Part shown: piece after piece, positions 53,164 to 61,996 of the stretch
Layout: every line of letters starts with the position of its first letter
Position numbering within the stretch: the stretch's first letter is position 1
Origin: DATFDN01 sp963767645
GTDB taxonomy: Bacteria > Pseudomonadota > Alphaproteobacteria > Acetobacterales > Acetobacteraceae
Length of the DNA: 64,000 nucleotides
Direction of reading: 5' to 3'
Assembly (NCBI GenBank): GCA_963767645.1
Contig: CAVYEW010000004.1
Span: 496,001-560,000 of the forward strand
Position numbers and translations under genes: made by a program
The notes under the pieces: generated by a model
The model's input: the letters and a program-made list of their open reading frames with translations, nothing else
Databases searched by the model: none
Told to the model about the DNA's origin: nothing

Positions 53164-53222
53164 CGGCGCCTCCCCTCTTGTCGTTCAGGCAATATAGCTT
53201 TGGCTTGCAATGGGGATGCTGA

Positions 53223-53912
53223 TCACCCAGCCCGCCAGCCCATGTCCCAGAACGCCGTTTCTAGTCGCGTCGCCGCCACGAAGGTGGCGAGGAGCTGCGG
53301 ATAACGCGCCGCTGCTCCGCGCGCCTCCCCCAGCCGGTCGAGCATCGCGACGGCATCGCGCACTGCTCCGCGATAACCGTCGCTCGTATAGGCGGTGATC
53401 CACTCGTCATATGGATTGCCGTCGCGCCGCGTCGCCGGATCGACCAGCAGCCGCTCCCCGCTCTCGCCGTAGCCGACGAGGCAGGGAGCGAGCGCCACCT
53501 GCAAATCGAGCAGATCGCCGGCGAGGCCGCGCTCCAGCACGAACCGTGTATAGGCCATTGTCTCCATCGCCTCGGGCGCGTCTTCCATCTGCTTTTCGCT
53601 CAAGCCCCAGCTGGCGCAATACGAGACGTGCAGCGGCATCTCCACATCGACGATGGCGGAGACCGCCGCTGCGGCGGCACGGATGTCGGCGAGTTGCGTC
53701 GCCTTGAAACCGGCGAGCGCGTGTGCGCGGGCGAAATGGATCAGAAACAGGTAATCCTGGATGAGAAAGCGCCGGAACGCGGCTTCCGGCAGCGTGCCCC
53801 TTCCGAGCGCACGGACGAAATCATGCGCGACGTAGCCATCCCACACCGCCCCTGCATCGCGCCGGAGACGGCCGAACAGACCTTGGTCGAGGGGAAGTGG
53901 ATCGTCCGTCAT
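53223..53912 (-). CDS. tenA: TenA family aminopyrimidine aminohydrolase (thiaminase II)
   Basis: 229 all-helical residues with the TenA pattern: FRRFLIQDYLFLIHFARAHALAGFKA near the start, SYCASWGL, the active-site Cys at about 144 (VALAPCLVGYGESG) and PYDEWITAYTSDGY, closing with ETAFWDMGW holding the catalytic Glu. It salvages degraded thiamin by hydrolysing aminopyrimidines. No TPP riboswitch is evident upstream. It is a single gene downstream of the isomerase start, on the same strand, 60 bases away. Confidence 0.92.
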   Translation of the reverse strand: MTDDPLPLDQGLFGRLRRDAGAVWDGYVAHDFVRALGRGTLPEAAFRRFLIQDYLFLIHFARAHALAGFKATQLADIRAAAAAVSAIVDVEMPLHVSYCASWGLSEKQMEDAPEAMETMAYTRFVLERGLAGDLLDLQVALAPCLVGYGESGERLLVDPATRRDGNPYDEWITAYTSDGYRGAVRDAVAMLDRLGEARGAAARYPQLLATFVAATRLETAFWDMGWRAG

Positions 53913-54043
53913 GCCCCAGTCTGTCCGCCGTCCCCGCCGCTCGCAAGCGCCGCAACTTTCAGCTGACGTTCGGATGCCTCGATCCGTTGCGGAAGGTTGC
54001 GGGCAGGGTTGCGGAGCTGGCCGGCAGCTGGGAGAATTTTACC

Positions 54044-54450
54044 ATGAAGCGTCTATTTCTCTTCGTGGCGCCAGCCTTGTTCTCTTCGTGGCGCCAGCCT
54101 TGGCCTGGCTGTCCGTCATGCCCGCCGCCGCCGAGATGTTCGGTCCGGATTACAAGCCCTGCGGGGATCAGCCCACCACGCTCGCGACGGTCGAGTGCCT
54201 GGACACCAAAACCAAGATTTGGGATCAGCGGTTGAACGTGGCTTACAGAAACCTGGCGCAGCGGATCGACCCCGGTCAGCGAGACCCGCTGAAGGCGGCG
54301 CAGCGGCTCTGGATTCAATACCGGGACGCCAACTGCCGGTTCTATGGGTCGCAGGAAGGCTCCATCCGGCAAATCCAGGCAGCTGAATGTCTGCGCGCCA
54401 TGACGCAGGACCGCACGATCGAGCTGGAAAAGGCGATGAAGTTCGACTGA
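54044..54450 (+). pseudogene. exported small Cys-rich protein (LprI/DUF1311-like), broken by a 23-bp duplication
   Basis: ATG 54044 starts a signal peptide, but a perfect 23-base tandem duplication (54057-54102) shifts the frame. With one copy removed it reads MKRLFLFVAPALAWLSVMPAAA followed by the mature part AEMFGPDYKPCGDQPTTLATVECLDTKTKIWDQRLNVAYRNL, which has the spaced Cys and the Leu/Arg-rich helix of LprI-like lysozyme-inhibitor proteins. The mature part is intact to the stop at 54450 (about 127 residues corrected). It may be off now by slippage, or the duplication may be an assembly error. Confidence 0.75.
54057..54102. repeat. perfect 23-bp tandem duplication in a signal-peptide coding region
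   Basis: The unit TTCTCTTCGTGGCGCCAGCC plus TTG occurs twice without a break or mismatch (54057-54079, 54080-54102). Because 23 is not a multiple of three, gain or loss of a unit switches the downstream reading frame. Confidence 0.95.
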
Positions 54451-54527
54451 GCCGCGGGGAGAGATCCTTGTCTTGGCCTCACGCCCGCAGAGATACCCCG
54501 CCCCGGCCGCTCGCTGGGCCTAGCCGC

Positions 54528-55388
54528 ATGTCTGCGCGCGCGGCCATCATCACCCGCTTCGCACCCAGCCCTACAGGATACCTGCATCTCGGCCATGCCC
54601 ATGCTGCCCTGTTCGCGTGGCGGCGGGCCCGCGCGGCTGGCGGGCGGTTCCTGGTGCGGCTGGAGGACATCGATCCGACCCGCTGCCGCCCCGACTTCGC
54701 CGACGCGGCCCTGGAGGATTTGGCCTGGCTCGGCCTCGACTGGGACGGCGAGGTGCGCGTGCAGTCGCGCCATCTGCCCGACTATCGCGCCGTATTGGAC
54801 ACGCTGGCGAAACACGGCCTTCTCTATCCCTGCTTCTGCACCCGCGCCGACATCGCCCGCGAGGTCGCCGCCGCCGCCAGCGCGCCGCAGGCGCCGGACG
54901 GAGCGCCGCTCTATCCCGGCACCTGCCGGCGCCTCTCGGCGGCGGACCGCGCCGCGCGCCTAGCCGCCGGCACGCCCTACGCCCTGCGGCTCGACATGGC
55001 GCGCGCCCTGGAGATGACGGGCCGGCAGCTTGAGTACGAGGAGGCGGATGAGGGCTGGGTGGTCTGCCGGCCCGAGCGGTTCGGCGATGCCGTGCTGGCC
55101 CGCAAGGACGCTCCGGCAAGTTATCATCTCTGCGTCACGCACGACGACGCGCTGCAGGGCGTGACGCTGGTCACGCGCGGTCTCGACCTGAGGCCCGCGA
55201 CCGACATGCACCGGCTGATCCAGACCCTGATGGGCTGGCCCGCCCCGGCCTACGCGCATCACCTGCTGTTGCTGGATGCCGACGGCCGCAGGCTCTCCAA
55301 GCGTCACGAGGCACTGGCGTTGCGCGCGCTTCGCGAGGCGGGCCGCTCGGCCGCCGAGGTGCGGGCCATGGCGGGATTGGCGGACTGA
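54528..55388 (+). CDS. gluQ: glutamyl-Q tRNA(Asp) synthetase
   Basis: 286 residues from ATG 54528 (MSARAAIITRFAPSPTGYLHLGHAHAALFAW), with the HIGH-type motif HLGH, a zinc-type cluster CFCTRADI ... YPGTCRRL, and the KMSKS-like LSKRH near residue 250. It has the catalytic domain only, without an anticodon-binding domain, which separates GluQ from GltX. It attaches Glu to queuosine of tRNA-Asp. Earlier in-frame starts (54387) lie inside the preceding gene and are not supported. It is a single gene; a regulator is convergent. Confidence 0.95.
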   Translation: MSARAAIITRFAPSPTGYLHLGHAHAALFAWRRARAAGGRFLVRLEDIDPTRCRPDFADAALEDLAWLGLDWDGEVRVQSRHLPDYRAVLDTLAKHGLLYPCFCTRADIAREVAAAASAPQAPDGAPLYPGTCRRLSAADRAARLAAGTPYALRLDMARALEMTGRQLEYEEADEGWVVCRPERFGDAVLARKDAPASYHLCVTHDDALQGVTLVTRGLDLRPATDMHRLIQTLMGWPAPAYAHHLLLLDADGRRLSKRHEALALRALREAGRSAAEVRAMAGLAD

Positions 55389-55405
55389 GGCGGGAAGTGG
55401 CCGGG

Positions 55406-56131
55406 CTAGGCATCCCTCTCGGCGCCCGTCGGGGCCAGCTCCGGATGGTTGAGGTAGTCGGGCATGGCGTACGCGGTCAGCCGGGCAACGTCGCGCAGCG
55501 TCACGCGGGCGCCTCGGGTCTCCACGCCCAGCTCGCGCAGCGCCGCGAAGGCCCGCGACAGATTCTCCTGGCGGCAGCCGAGGCGCGCTGCGAGCAGACC
55601 CTTCTCGAACGGCAGCCGGATCACCGCCTCGGCCGCGGCGGGGTCCGGTAGCAGCGCGAGCAGGTAGCAGCCCAGGCGCTGCGCGGTCGTGCGGACCTTC
55701 AGGTCGCGCACCTGCAGGACCAGGTTGCGGAAGTCCCGCGACAAGGAGCGCAGGAGCGACAGTGCCAGCTCCGGTGTGCGCTCGACCAAGGGGTGCAGAG
55801 GCGTTTCCTCAATGGCGAGCAGGCGCACGCGCGTTACCGCGTGCGCGGCCTGAAGATAGGGCTGGCGCAGCACCAGCGAGGCGAGGACGAAATCGGCAGG
55901 CGGGTCGAGCACCTCGATCACCGCGTTGGTGCCATCCGGCGCTGTCGTCGACAGCGCAACCCGTCCCTCGAGGACATAATAGAAATGCGACGGCAGCGTC
56001 CCTTCGCGGCACAGTTCCTGACCCTGTTCGGCCGTGGTCACGGTGCTGATCTCGTCGATTTCCTGAAGCAACTCGTCCGGCAAAGGCTGAAAGGCGGGAA
56101 TGCTACGCAGAATGGTCAGGCCGGGTCGCAT
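55406..56131 (-). CDS. Crp/Fnr family transcriptional regulator
   Basis: 241 residues: cyclic-nucleotide-binding-like beta-roll (about 10-125; HFYYVLEGRVALSTTAPDGTNAVIEVL), a dimer helix (RDFRNLVLQVRDLKVRTTAQRLGCYLLAL) and a C-terminal winged helix (FEKGLLAARLGCRQENLSRAFAALRELGVETRGARVTL). The N-terminal four-Cys iron-sulphur motif of FNR is absent. The recognition helix with QENLSRAF is of the type found in Fnr-branch NO or redox regulators. Targets are not evident. It is convergent with gluQ and divergent from the quinone oxidoreductase gene. Confidence 0.9.
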   Translation of the reverse strand: MRPGLTILRSIPAFQPLPDELLQEIDEISTVTTAEQGQELCREGTLPSHFYYVLEGRVALSTTAPDGTNAVIEVLDPPADFVLASLVLRQPYLQAAHAVTRVRLLAIEETPLHPLVERTPELALSLLRSLSRDFRNLVLQVRDLKVRTTAQRLGCYLLALLPDPAAAEAVIRLPFEKGLLAARLGCRQENLSRAFAALRELGVETRGARVTLRDVARLTAYAMPDYLNHPELAPTGAERDA

Positions 56132-56252
56132 CAGGAGGACCTATAGGTATGGTGACGGCCCGGCACCTTGCCGCTTCTACCGGGAGGCGCAAACTGCGCC
56201 GCGGCCATGCCGGCGTCGAGACCCGAGCAAGACCCCCTGAGGGAGGCGAGCG

Positions 56253-57227
56253 ATGAAGGCGGTTGTATGCGAGGCGTTCGGCGGACCCGAGGTTCTGGCG
56301 CTTCGCGAGGTCCCCGATCCGCCGCCGCCGGGACCTGGGCAGCTCCAGGTACGCATCCGCGCACGCGGCGTGCAGTATGTCGACGTGCTGCAGCTCGCCG
56401 GCAAATACCAGGTCCGGCCCGAGCCGCCTTTCATCCCCGGAGGCGAGGCGGCGGGTGAGGTCGTGGCGATTGGCCCTGGCGTGACCCGATTCAAACCGGG
56501 CGATTTGGTCATGAGCCGGCACGCCACAGGCGCCTTCGCCGAGCTGGGCAACGCCGCCGAGAGCGCCTGTGACCCGATCCCATCGGGGATGAGCATCGAG
56601 GAGGCCGGCGTGTTCCGCTCTGGCTACGGCACCGCCTATCACGCGCTGCTGCAGCGCGCCCGCTTGGCGGAGGGCGAGTGGGTGCTGGTGCATGGCGCGG
56701 CCGGCGGCATCGGCATCGCCGCCATCCAGATCGCCCGGCTGACCGGCGCGCGCGTGATCGCCACTGCCAGCACCGAGGAGAAGCGTGCTGCCTGTCTGGA
56801 GGAGGGGGCCGCGCACGCGCTCGACTACCGCGCCGGCTTCGTGGATGCGATCAAGGAGATCACCGGCGGACGCGGCGTTGATGTTGCGTACGACCCGATC
56901 GGCGCCGAGGTGACGGAGCAATCGTTGCGCTGCCTTGCCTATCGCGGCCGGCTGGTGATCCTTGGCTTCCTCGGCGGCGGGCCGGCCACGATCCGCAGCA
57001 ATTACCTGCTCATCAAGGCGATCGACGCGATCGGCGTGTACATGGGCGCTTTCCAGCAGAACGAGCCGCGACAGGCAGAGGCGAACACGCGCGCGTTGCT
57101 CGACCTCGCCGGGCAGGGCCGGCTCAAGACCCGCATCTCCCACCGCTTCCCGCTGGATCGTGCGGCCGAGGCGATCCAGGCGGTGATCGACCGCAAGGTG
57201 ATCGGCAAGGCCGTGCTGGTCGGGTGA
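56253..57227 (+). CDS. NADPH:quinone oxidoreductase family protein (zinc-less ADH)
   Basis: 324 residues: GroES-like N-terminal domain (MKAVVCEAFGGPEVLALREVPDPPPPGPGQLQVRIRARGVQYVDVLQLAGKYQ), nucleotide domain with VLVHGAAGGIGIAAIQIARLTGARVIATASTEEK, and a C-terminal return to the first domain. Zinc-binding Cys/Asp/His residues are missing, as in QOR/crotonyl reductase-like enzymes. AGGGAGGCGAGCG precedes the ATG. It opens a four-gene chain (qor, transporter, hydrolase, CoA transferase) whose genes overlap by 4 bases each. Confidence 0.92.
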   Translation: MKAVVCEAFGGPEVLALREVPDPPPPGPGQLQVRIRARGVQYVDVLQLAGKYQVRPEPPFIPGGEAAGEVVAIGPGVTRFKPGDLVMSRHATGAFAELGNAAESACDPIPSGMSIEEAGVFRSGYGTAYHALLQRARLAEGEWVLVHGAAGGIGIAAIQIARLTGARVIATASTEEKRAACLEEGAAHALDYRAGFVDAIKEITGGRGVDVAYDPIGAEVTEQSLRCLAYRGRLVILGFLGGGPATIRSNYLLIKAIDAIGVYMGAFQQNEPRQAEANTRALLDLAGQGRLKTRISHRFPLDRAAEAIQAVIDRKVIGKAVLVG

Positions 57228-58246
57228 GGCGTCTTTTTCCTTCTCTCCCCCCGCGCTTGCGGGGGGAGAGGGTCGGGGTGAGGGGGGCACGAGGCAGCGC
57301 GCTCGCGCCGGGTCGCACTCTGGCCCTTGCCCTCTCCCGCGAGTGCGAGAGGGGGACGGCTGCTGAGGGCTTCCGGGTCGGGTTACTGTGCCTGTTCAGC
57401 TCGGTGCTCTTCCTGAGCAGCGGGTGGCCGCTGACCAAGCTCGCGGTCCAGCTCGGCACCACCCCGCTCTGGTTCGCCGAGAGCCGGGCCGTGCTGTCAG
57501 GCCTTGTGACTGCGGGATTGCTGGCCGCGGCGCGGCGGCTGCACCTTCCGAGCCGGGCCGATCTGCCGGCCGTGCTGATAGTGGGCGTGTTCCAGGTCGG
57601 GCTGTTCTTCGTCTTCTCCCATATCGCGGTGGGCTGGGTGCCGGCCGGGCGCACGGCGGTGCTCGCCAACACCACGACGTACTACGTCGTGCCGCTGTCG
57701 ATGCTGGTATTGGGCGAGCGCATTCCGCCGCGGCGGTGGCTTGCTGCCGGCCTGGGTGTGGCCGGGGTCGCGGTGTTGATCGGTCCCTGGGCGATCGACT
57801 GGAACAGCCGGTCGGTCCTGGTCGGCCACGCGTTCCTGCTGCTCGCCGGCCTCGCCTTTGCGGTTTCCATTGTCGCGGTACGCGCGATGCCGCCGCGCGC
57901 GCCGATATTCGAGCTGTTGCCCTGGTGTTTCCTGATCGCCTCAGCCTTGATGCTGCCCTTGGTCTTGTGGGAAGCGCCGGGCGGCACGCTGGGCACACGG
58001 GCGCTGTGCTGGCTGGGCATCCTGTATGTCGGGTTGATTGCCGGGCCGCTCGGCACCTGGGGCATCGTGGAGGCAACCATGCGCCTGCCCACCGTTGTCT
58101 CCTCCATCGGTTTCCTGGCGACGCCGGCGGTGGGGCTGATCCTGTCCAACCTGATATTAGGGGAGCCGATCACGGCCGACCTGCTGGCCGGCTCGGCGCT
58201 CATCCTGGGCGGCGTCGGGCTCGCCGCGCTGCCAGGACGCGCATGA
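57224..58246 (+). CDS. DMT (EamA) family transporter with a palindromic repeat near its N-terminus
   Basis: GTG 57224 overlaps the previous stop (GTGA). After MRR come about 40 codons translated from a C/G-rich palindromic repeat, and then the normal protein: FRVGLLCLFSSVLFLSSGWPLTKLAVQLGTTPLWFAESRAVLSG. Ten helices in two EamA halves are visible, with the second half at about 180-335 (LGILYVGLIAGPLGTWGIVEATMRLPTVVSSIGFLATPAVGLILSNLILGEPI). The substrate is unknown; drug/metabolite export is typical. A start inside, after the repeat, has no ATG/GTG in a good place, so the repeat is probably translated. The stop overlaps the hydrolase ATG. Confidence 0.85.
   Translation: MRRLFPSLPPRLRGERVGVRGARGSALAPGRTLALALSRECERGTAAEGFRVGLLCLFSSVLFLSSGWPLTKLAVQLGTTPLWFAESRAVLSGLVTAGLLAAARRLHLPSRADLPAVLIVGVFQVGLFFVFSHIAVGWVPAGRTAVLANTTTYYVVPLSMLVLGERIPPRRWLAAGLGVAGVAVLIGPWAIDWNSRSVLVGHAFLLLAGLAFAVSIVAVRAMPPRAPIFELLPWCFLIASALMLPLVLWEAPGGTLGTRALCWLGILYVGLIAGPLGTWGIVEATMRLPTVVSSIGFLATPAVGLILSNLILGEPITADLLAGSALILGGVGLAALPGRA
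57242..57356. repeat. C/G-rich palindromic repeat, copy 4 (inside a coding frame)
   Basis: A first hairpin CTCTCCCCCCGCGCTTGCGG and complement (57242-57286) and a second CCCTCTCCCGCGAGTGCGAG (57326-57352) around GCTTGC/GAGTGC cores, a diverged variant of the other copies. It lies in the first 45 codons of the DMT transporter and keeps the frame open. Confidence 0.75.
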
Positions 58247-59031
58247 TCCTGCACGCGACCGAAATGGGCGCCGGGCCGCCCGTGGCGCTGCTGCACGGGC
58301 TGTTCGGCGCAGCGCGCAACCTCGGCGCCGTGCAGCGCCGGCTGGCGAAGCGGTTCCGCGTGCTGGCGCTCGACCTCCGCAACCACGGTGACAGTCCGCA
58401 TGCGCCCGGCATGAGCTACGGGGCGCTCGCCGGAGATGTATTGGAGACGCTGGCGCGGGCGGACGCACTGCCGGCGGCGTTGATCGGGCACTCGATGGGC
58501 GGCAAGGCGGCGATGCGGGCAGCGCTGGATCGGCCGGAAGCGGTCACGCGGCTGCTGGTCGCCGACATCGCGCCCGTGCCGTACCCGCCGGGCTTCGGCG
58601 CCTATGCAAGCGCGATGGCGGCGCTGCCGCTCGCGCCGGGGCTGACGCGGGCGGAGGCGGACGCGGCGCTTTCGCCTGCCGTGCCGGATGCCGGCGTGCG
58701 CGGATTTTTGCTGCAAAATCTTAGGCTTGGCGCAATACCCGTCTGGCGAATCGATTTAGCGGAGATCATCGCCGGCCTTGCAGACATCGAGGGCTGGGCG
58801 ACTCCGCCCGGCGCCGCCTATCCCGGCCCGACACTGTTCGTCGCCGGCGCCCGCTCAAGCTATGTCCAGCCGGCGTACCGGCCAGCGATCCGCGCCCTGT
58901 TCCCGGCGGCGTGGTTCGTCACCCTGAAGGACGCCGGGCATTGGCTGCACGCCGACAACCCGGAGGGCTTCATTGCCGTGGCCGAGGCGTTCCTGCACGA
59001 TCCTCCCCCGACGCGAAGCGGGGCGCCATGA
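58243..59031 (+). CDS. alpha/beta hydrolase (YbfF-like)
   Basis: 262 residues. Strand-loop start PPVALLHGLFGAARNLGAVQRRLAKRFRVLALDLRNHGDSPH, nucleophile elbow GHSMGGKAA (Ser at about 87), and catalytic His in LKDAGHWLHADNP. It resembles YbfF-type acyl-CoA or carboxyl esterases. The start overlaps the transporter stop and the stop overlaps the CoA transferase start, both ATGA. The substrate is unknown; context with a CoA transferase and a quinone oxidoreductase points to degradation of a carboxylic acid or its CoA ester (inference). Confidence 0.9.
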   Translation: MILHATEMGAGPPVALLHGLFGAARNLGAVQRRLAKRFRVLALDLRNHGDSPHAPGMSYGALAGDVLETLARADALPAALIGHSMGGKAAMRAALDRPEAVTRLLVADIAPVPYPPGFGAYASAMAALPLAPGLTRAEADAALSPAVPDAGVRGFLLQNLRLGAIPVWRIDLAEIIAGLADIEGWATPPGAAYPGPTLFVAGARSSYVQPAYRPAIRALFPAAWFVTLKDAGHWLHADNPEGFIAVAEAFLHDPPPTRSGAP

Positions 59032-60209
59032 CCGACGAAGCGGCCTACACCGGCCTCAAGGTGATCGACCTCAGCCAGGGCGTTGCCGGCCCGTATTGTG
59101 CCATGCTGCTGGCCCAGCACGGCGCCGAGGTCATCAAGGTGGAGCCGGTCGAGGGCGGCGACTGGAGCCGTGGCCTCGGCCAGCGCTACGGAGACCAGAC
59201 CGCCTACTCGATCCCGGCAAATCTCGGCAAGCGCTCCATCGCACTCGATCTGAAGGCGGATGCGGGACGCGAGGTGCTGTTGCGGCTGGTGCGGGACGCC
59301 GACGTGTTCCTGCAAGGCTTCCGCCCCGGCGTGATCGAGCGCCTGGGTTTCGGCTACGAGGCGGTGCGCGCCGTCGCGCCCGCGATTGTCTATGTCGCGA
59401 TCTCCGGCTTCGGACAGACCGGCCCGCTGGCCGAGCGCCCGGCCATGGACCCGGTCTTGCAGGCCTATACCGGCCTGACCGCCGAGAATGTCGGCGAGGA
59501 CGGCATCCCGCACCGCGTGCCGATCATCCCGATCGACATGACCTGCGCGCTCTATGCCTTCGCGGCGCTCGCCCCGGCGTTGCACGCGCGCCGCGGCAGC
59601 GGGCGCGGACGCTATATCGAGGCGAGCCTGATGCAGGCCGGCGCGGGACTGCAGGTGGTGCGTATGTTGCAGCATCACCTGGAGGGCGGGCAGCTACGGC
59701 CGCCCGCGGCGCCGAGCGGCGTGTATCGCCTGGCTGACGGCTGGATCAATGTCACCGTCGCCCGCCAGCATGAATGGGTGGCGTTCTGTCGGGCGCTGGA
59801 CGTGCCGGCGCTCGCCGGGGAGTCGCGCTTCGCGGACGTCGAAGGCCGCACTAAAAACGCCGAGGCATTGCGCGCCCTGCTGCGCCCGGTGCTGGCTGCC
59901 CGAGGATTCGTGGAAGTATCTGAGCGCCTGGCGGCGCATCGGGTGATGCATGAGCGCCTGAACACCTATGCGGAGTTCCTGAACCAGCCACACGTTGCAG
60001 CAAGCGACGCGATCGGCTGGGTCAGCCATCCCGCCGTGCCCGGCAAGCTGCCGCTTCCCAACGTGATCGGCGCCCCGCCATTCCGCGACGATGATCCTCG
60101 CGCAAGGGCGCCTGGCTTGGGCGAGCATGGCGAGGAGATATTGCGGGAGCACGCGTACACGCCCGCCGAGATCGAGACGCTGAAGGCGCGGCGCGTGGTC
60201 GGCGGTTAG
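59028..60209 (+). CDS. CaiB/BaiF family CoA transferase (formyl-CoA transferase-like)
   Basis: 393 residues starting MTDEAAYTGLKVIDLSQGVAGPYCAMLLAQHGAEVIKVEP, the standard family start. The catalytic Asp is at about 141 (ERPAMDPVLQAYTGL). Middle RYIEASLMQAGAGLQVVRML and C-terminal PAVPGKLPLPNVIGAPPF are family features. It moves CoA between organic acids via an anhydride on Asp. It is the last of the overlapping chain, followed 11 bases later by a small gene. Confidence 0.93.
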   Translation: MTDEAAYTGLKVIDLSQGVAGPYCAMLLAQHGAEVIKVEPVEGGDWSRGLGQRYGDQTAYSIPANLGKRSIALDLKADAGREVLLRLVRDADVFLQGFRPGVIERLGFGYEAVRAVAPAIVYVAISGFGQTGPLAERPAMDPVLQAYTGLTAENVGEDGIPHRVPIIPIDMTCALYAFAALAPALHARRGSGRGRYIEASLMQAGAGLQVVRMLQHHLEGGQLRPPAAPSGVYRLADGWINVTVARQHEWVAFCRALDVPALAGESRFADVEGRTKNAEALRALLRPVLAARGFVEVSERLAAHRVMHERLNTYAEFLNQPHVAASDAIGWVSHPAVPGKLPLPNVIGAPPFRDDDPRARAPGLGEHGEEILREHAYTPAEIETLKARRVVGG

Positions 60210-60220
60210 AGGAGTTCACC

Positions 60221-60475
60221 GTGGCGGACACGCTCACTCCACTGATCCTCGATCTTCTCGCATGGATCGGGACGGGGCCGAAACCGTATGCGGACGTGAT
60301 GGAGGCTTGGCGCACCTCCTGTCCGAGGCTCACCGTCTGGGAAGAGACAGTGGACCGGGGCTTCGTGGCTCGAAGGCGGATCGGCCAGGAGCTTCTCGTT
60401 GAGCTGACGCCCCTGGGGCGGGACTTCCTTGATGAGAGCCAAGGCATTTCGGGACTGCGCCGGGGCGGATCGTGA
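60221..60475 (+). CDS. small winged-helix-like protein
   Basis: 84 residues from GTG 60221, after GGAG. The sequence LILDLLAWIGTGPKPYADVMEAWRTSCPRLTVWEETVDRGFVARRR ... LTPLGRDFLDE looks like a small winged helix (helix, helix, recognition helix, wing, LTPLGR end typical of MarR/PadR-like tails). It closes the qor-CoA transferase unit and might regulate it, or be a stand-alone conserved hypothetical. Convergent with livF. Confidence 0.6.
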   Translation: MADTLTPLILDLLAWIGTGPKPYADVMEAWRTSCPRLTVWEETVDRGFVARRRIGQELLVELTPLGRDFLDESQGISGLRRGGS

Positions 60476-60515
60476 CCTCGGTTTCCCTCGGAACGAGCGC
60501 GTCCGAATTCCGCCT

Positions 60516-61250
60516 CTATCCGGCCAGCACCTCGTCCAATGTCCATTGCTCGGCCGAGGCCCCCGCCAACGCTTGGATGCGCTCCTCGTCTCCCGCCAGC
60601 TCGGCCGCCGCCCCGGACCAGACCATCTGGCCGTGGTCCAGCACGTAGGCACGGTCGGCGATTTCCAGACTGGCGCGCACGTTCTGTTCGACCAGCAGCA
60701 CCGACATCCCCTCTGCCCGCATCTGCGCCACTACGCGGAACACCTCGCGCACGATCAGCGGCGCCAGGCCTTGCGAGGGTTCGTCCAGAATCAGCAGCTT
60801 CGGATTAAGCAGCAGCGCGCGCGCCACGGATAGCATCTCCTGCTCGCCGCCGGAAAGCTGGCGGCCGAGATTCTGACGGCGTTCGCGAAGGCGCGGGAAC
60901 AGCTCATAGACGCGCTCGATTGTCCACGGCCCCGGCCGTTCCAGCGGCACGCGCAGATTGTCGTGGACCGTCAGGTTGGGGAAGATCTTGCGGCCTTCCG
61001 GCACGTAGCCGATGCCGAGTGCCGCGATGCGATAGGGCGGCAGCCGGGTGGCATTGCGCCCGAAGATGGTGACGCGGCCGGTGCGGGCGGGCGTGAGGCC
61101 GACCAGGCTGCGCAGCGTGGTGGTCTTGCCGGCGCCGTTGCGGCCCAGCAAGGTGGTGATCTGGCCTTCCGCCACGTCCAGCGCGACATCGTGCAGGATA
61201 TGGCTCTTGCCGTAGTAGGTGTTCAGCCCTTCGGCGGTCAGCGCGCTCAT
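60516..61250 (-). CDS. livF: branched-chain amino acid-type ABC transporter, ATP-binding protein LivF
   Basis: 244 residues: Walker A GRNGAGKTTTLRSL, Q-loop GYVPEGRKIFPNLTV, signature LSGGEQEMLSVARAL, Walker B LLILDEPSQGLAP and switch region LLVEQNV. LivF-type proteins have the short C-terminus seen here. It starts inside the livG stop (ATGA). With LivG it drives the LivHM channel. This family (HAAT) takes up branched-chain amino acids but also urea, amides and aromatic acids. Confidence 0.95.
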   Translation of the reverse strand: MSALTAEGLNTYYGKSHILHDVALDVAEGQITTLLGRNGAGKTTTLRSLVGLTPARTGRVTIFGRNATRLPPYRIAALGIGYVPEGRKIFPNLTVHDNLRVPLERPGPWTIERVYELFPRLRERRQNLGRQLSGGEQEMLSVARALLLNPKLLILDEPSQGLAPLIVREVFRVVAQMRAEGMSVLLVEQNVRASLEIADRAYVLDHGQMVWSGAAAELAGDEERIQALAGASAEQWTLDEVLAG

Positions 61251-61996
61251 TCCGCCTTTCCCAGATACGCGGTCTGCACGGCCGGGTCGGCGGCGATCTC
61301 CGTCGGCGTGCCCTCGGCCAGCGGCCGGCCCTGATCGAGCACCATGATCCGGTCCGCAAGGTTGAACACCACGCGCATGTCGTGCTCGATCAGCACGATC
61401 GAATAGCGGCTCTGCTTGTGAAGACGGCGGATCAGGCCGGCAATCTGGTATGTCTCCTGCTCGCCCATCCCCGCCGTCGGCTCGTCGAGCAGCAGGATGC
61501 GCGGACGCAGCGCCAGCGCCATGGCGATCTCGGCGGCGCGCTGGTCGCCATGCGACAGCTCGCCCACCAGCCGGTCGGCCTTGGCCGTCAGTCCGGTCGC
61601 GGCCATCAGCTCGTCGATGCGGTCGCGCACCCGGGCTGCCTCGGCGCGGGTGATCCAGGGCCGCAGGCGGAACCCGGTGGCCACCTCCACCGCTATCTGC
61701 GCATTCTCGCGCACCGTCAGCTCCGGGAAAATCTCCGTCACCTGGAAGGTGCGGGCCAGTCCCAGCGCCACGCGCCTTGTCGCGTCGAGGCGCGTGATGT
61801 CGCGTCCTTCGAGCAGGATCTGCCCCGAGGTCGGCGGAAAGAAGCCGGTGATCAGGTTGAAGAACGTGGTCTTGCCCGCGCCATTGGGGCCGATGATGGC
61901 GCGCAACTCGCCACCGTCCACCGCGAGCGACACGGCGTCCACGGCGACCAGGCTGCCAAATGCCTTGGTGACGCCGCGGATTTCAAGCAGGCTCAT
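61247..61996 (-). CDS. livG: branched-chain amino acid-type ABC transporter, ATP-binding protein LivG
   Basis: 249 residues: Walker A GPNGAGKTTFFNLITGFFPPTSG, the LivG-type insert AVEVATGFRLRPWITRAEAARVRDR, signature LSHGDQRAAEIAMAL (SHG form typical of LivG), Walker B LLLDEPTAGMG, switch HDM, and the C-terminal tail DPAVQTAYLGKAE. All catalytic residues present. Overlaps livM and livF by 4 bases. Confidence 0.95.
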   Translation of the reverse strand: MSLLEIRGVTKAFGSLVAVDAVSLAVDGGELRAIIGPNGAGKTTFFNLITGFFPPTSGQILLEGRDITRLDATRRVALGLARTFQVTEIFPELTVRENAQIAVEVATGFRLRPWITRAEAARVRDRIDELMAATGLTAKADRLVGELSHGDQRAAEIAMALALRPRILLLDEPTAGMGEQETYQIAGLIRRLHKQSRYSIVLIEHDMRVVFNLADRIMVLDQGRPLAEGTPTEIAADPAVQTAYLGKAE

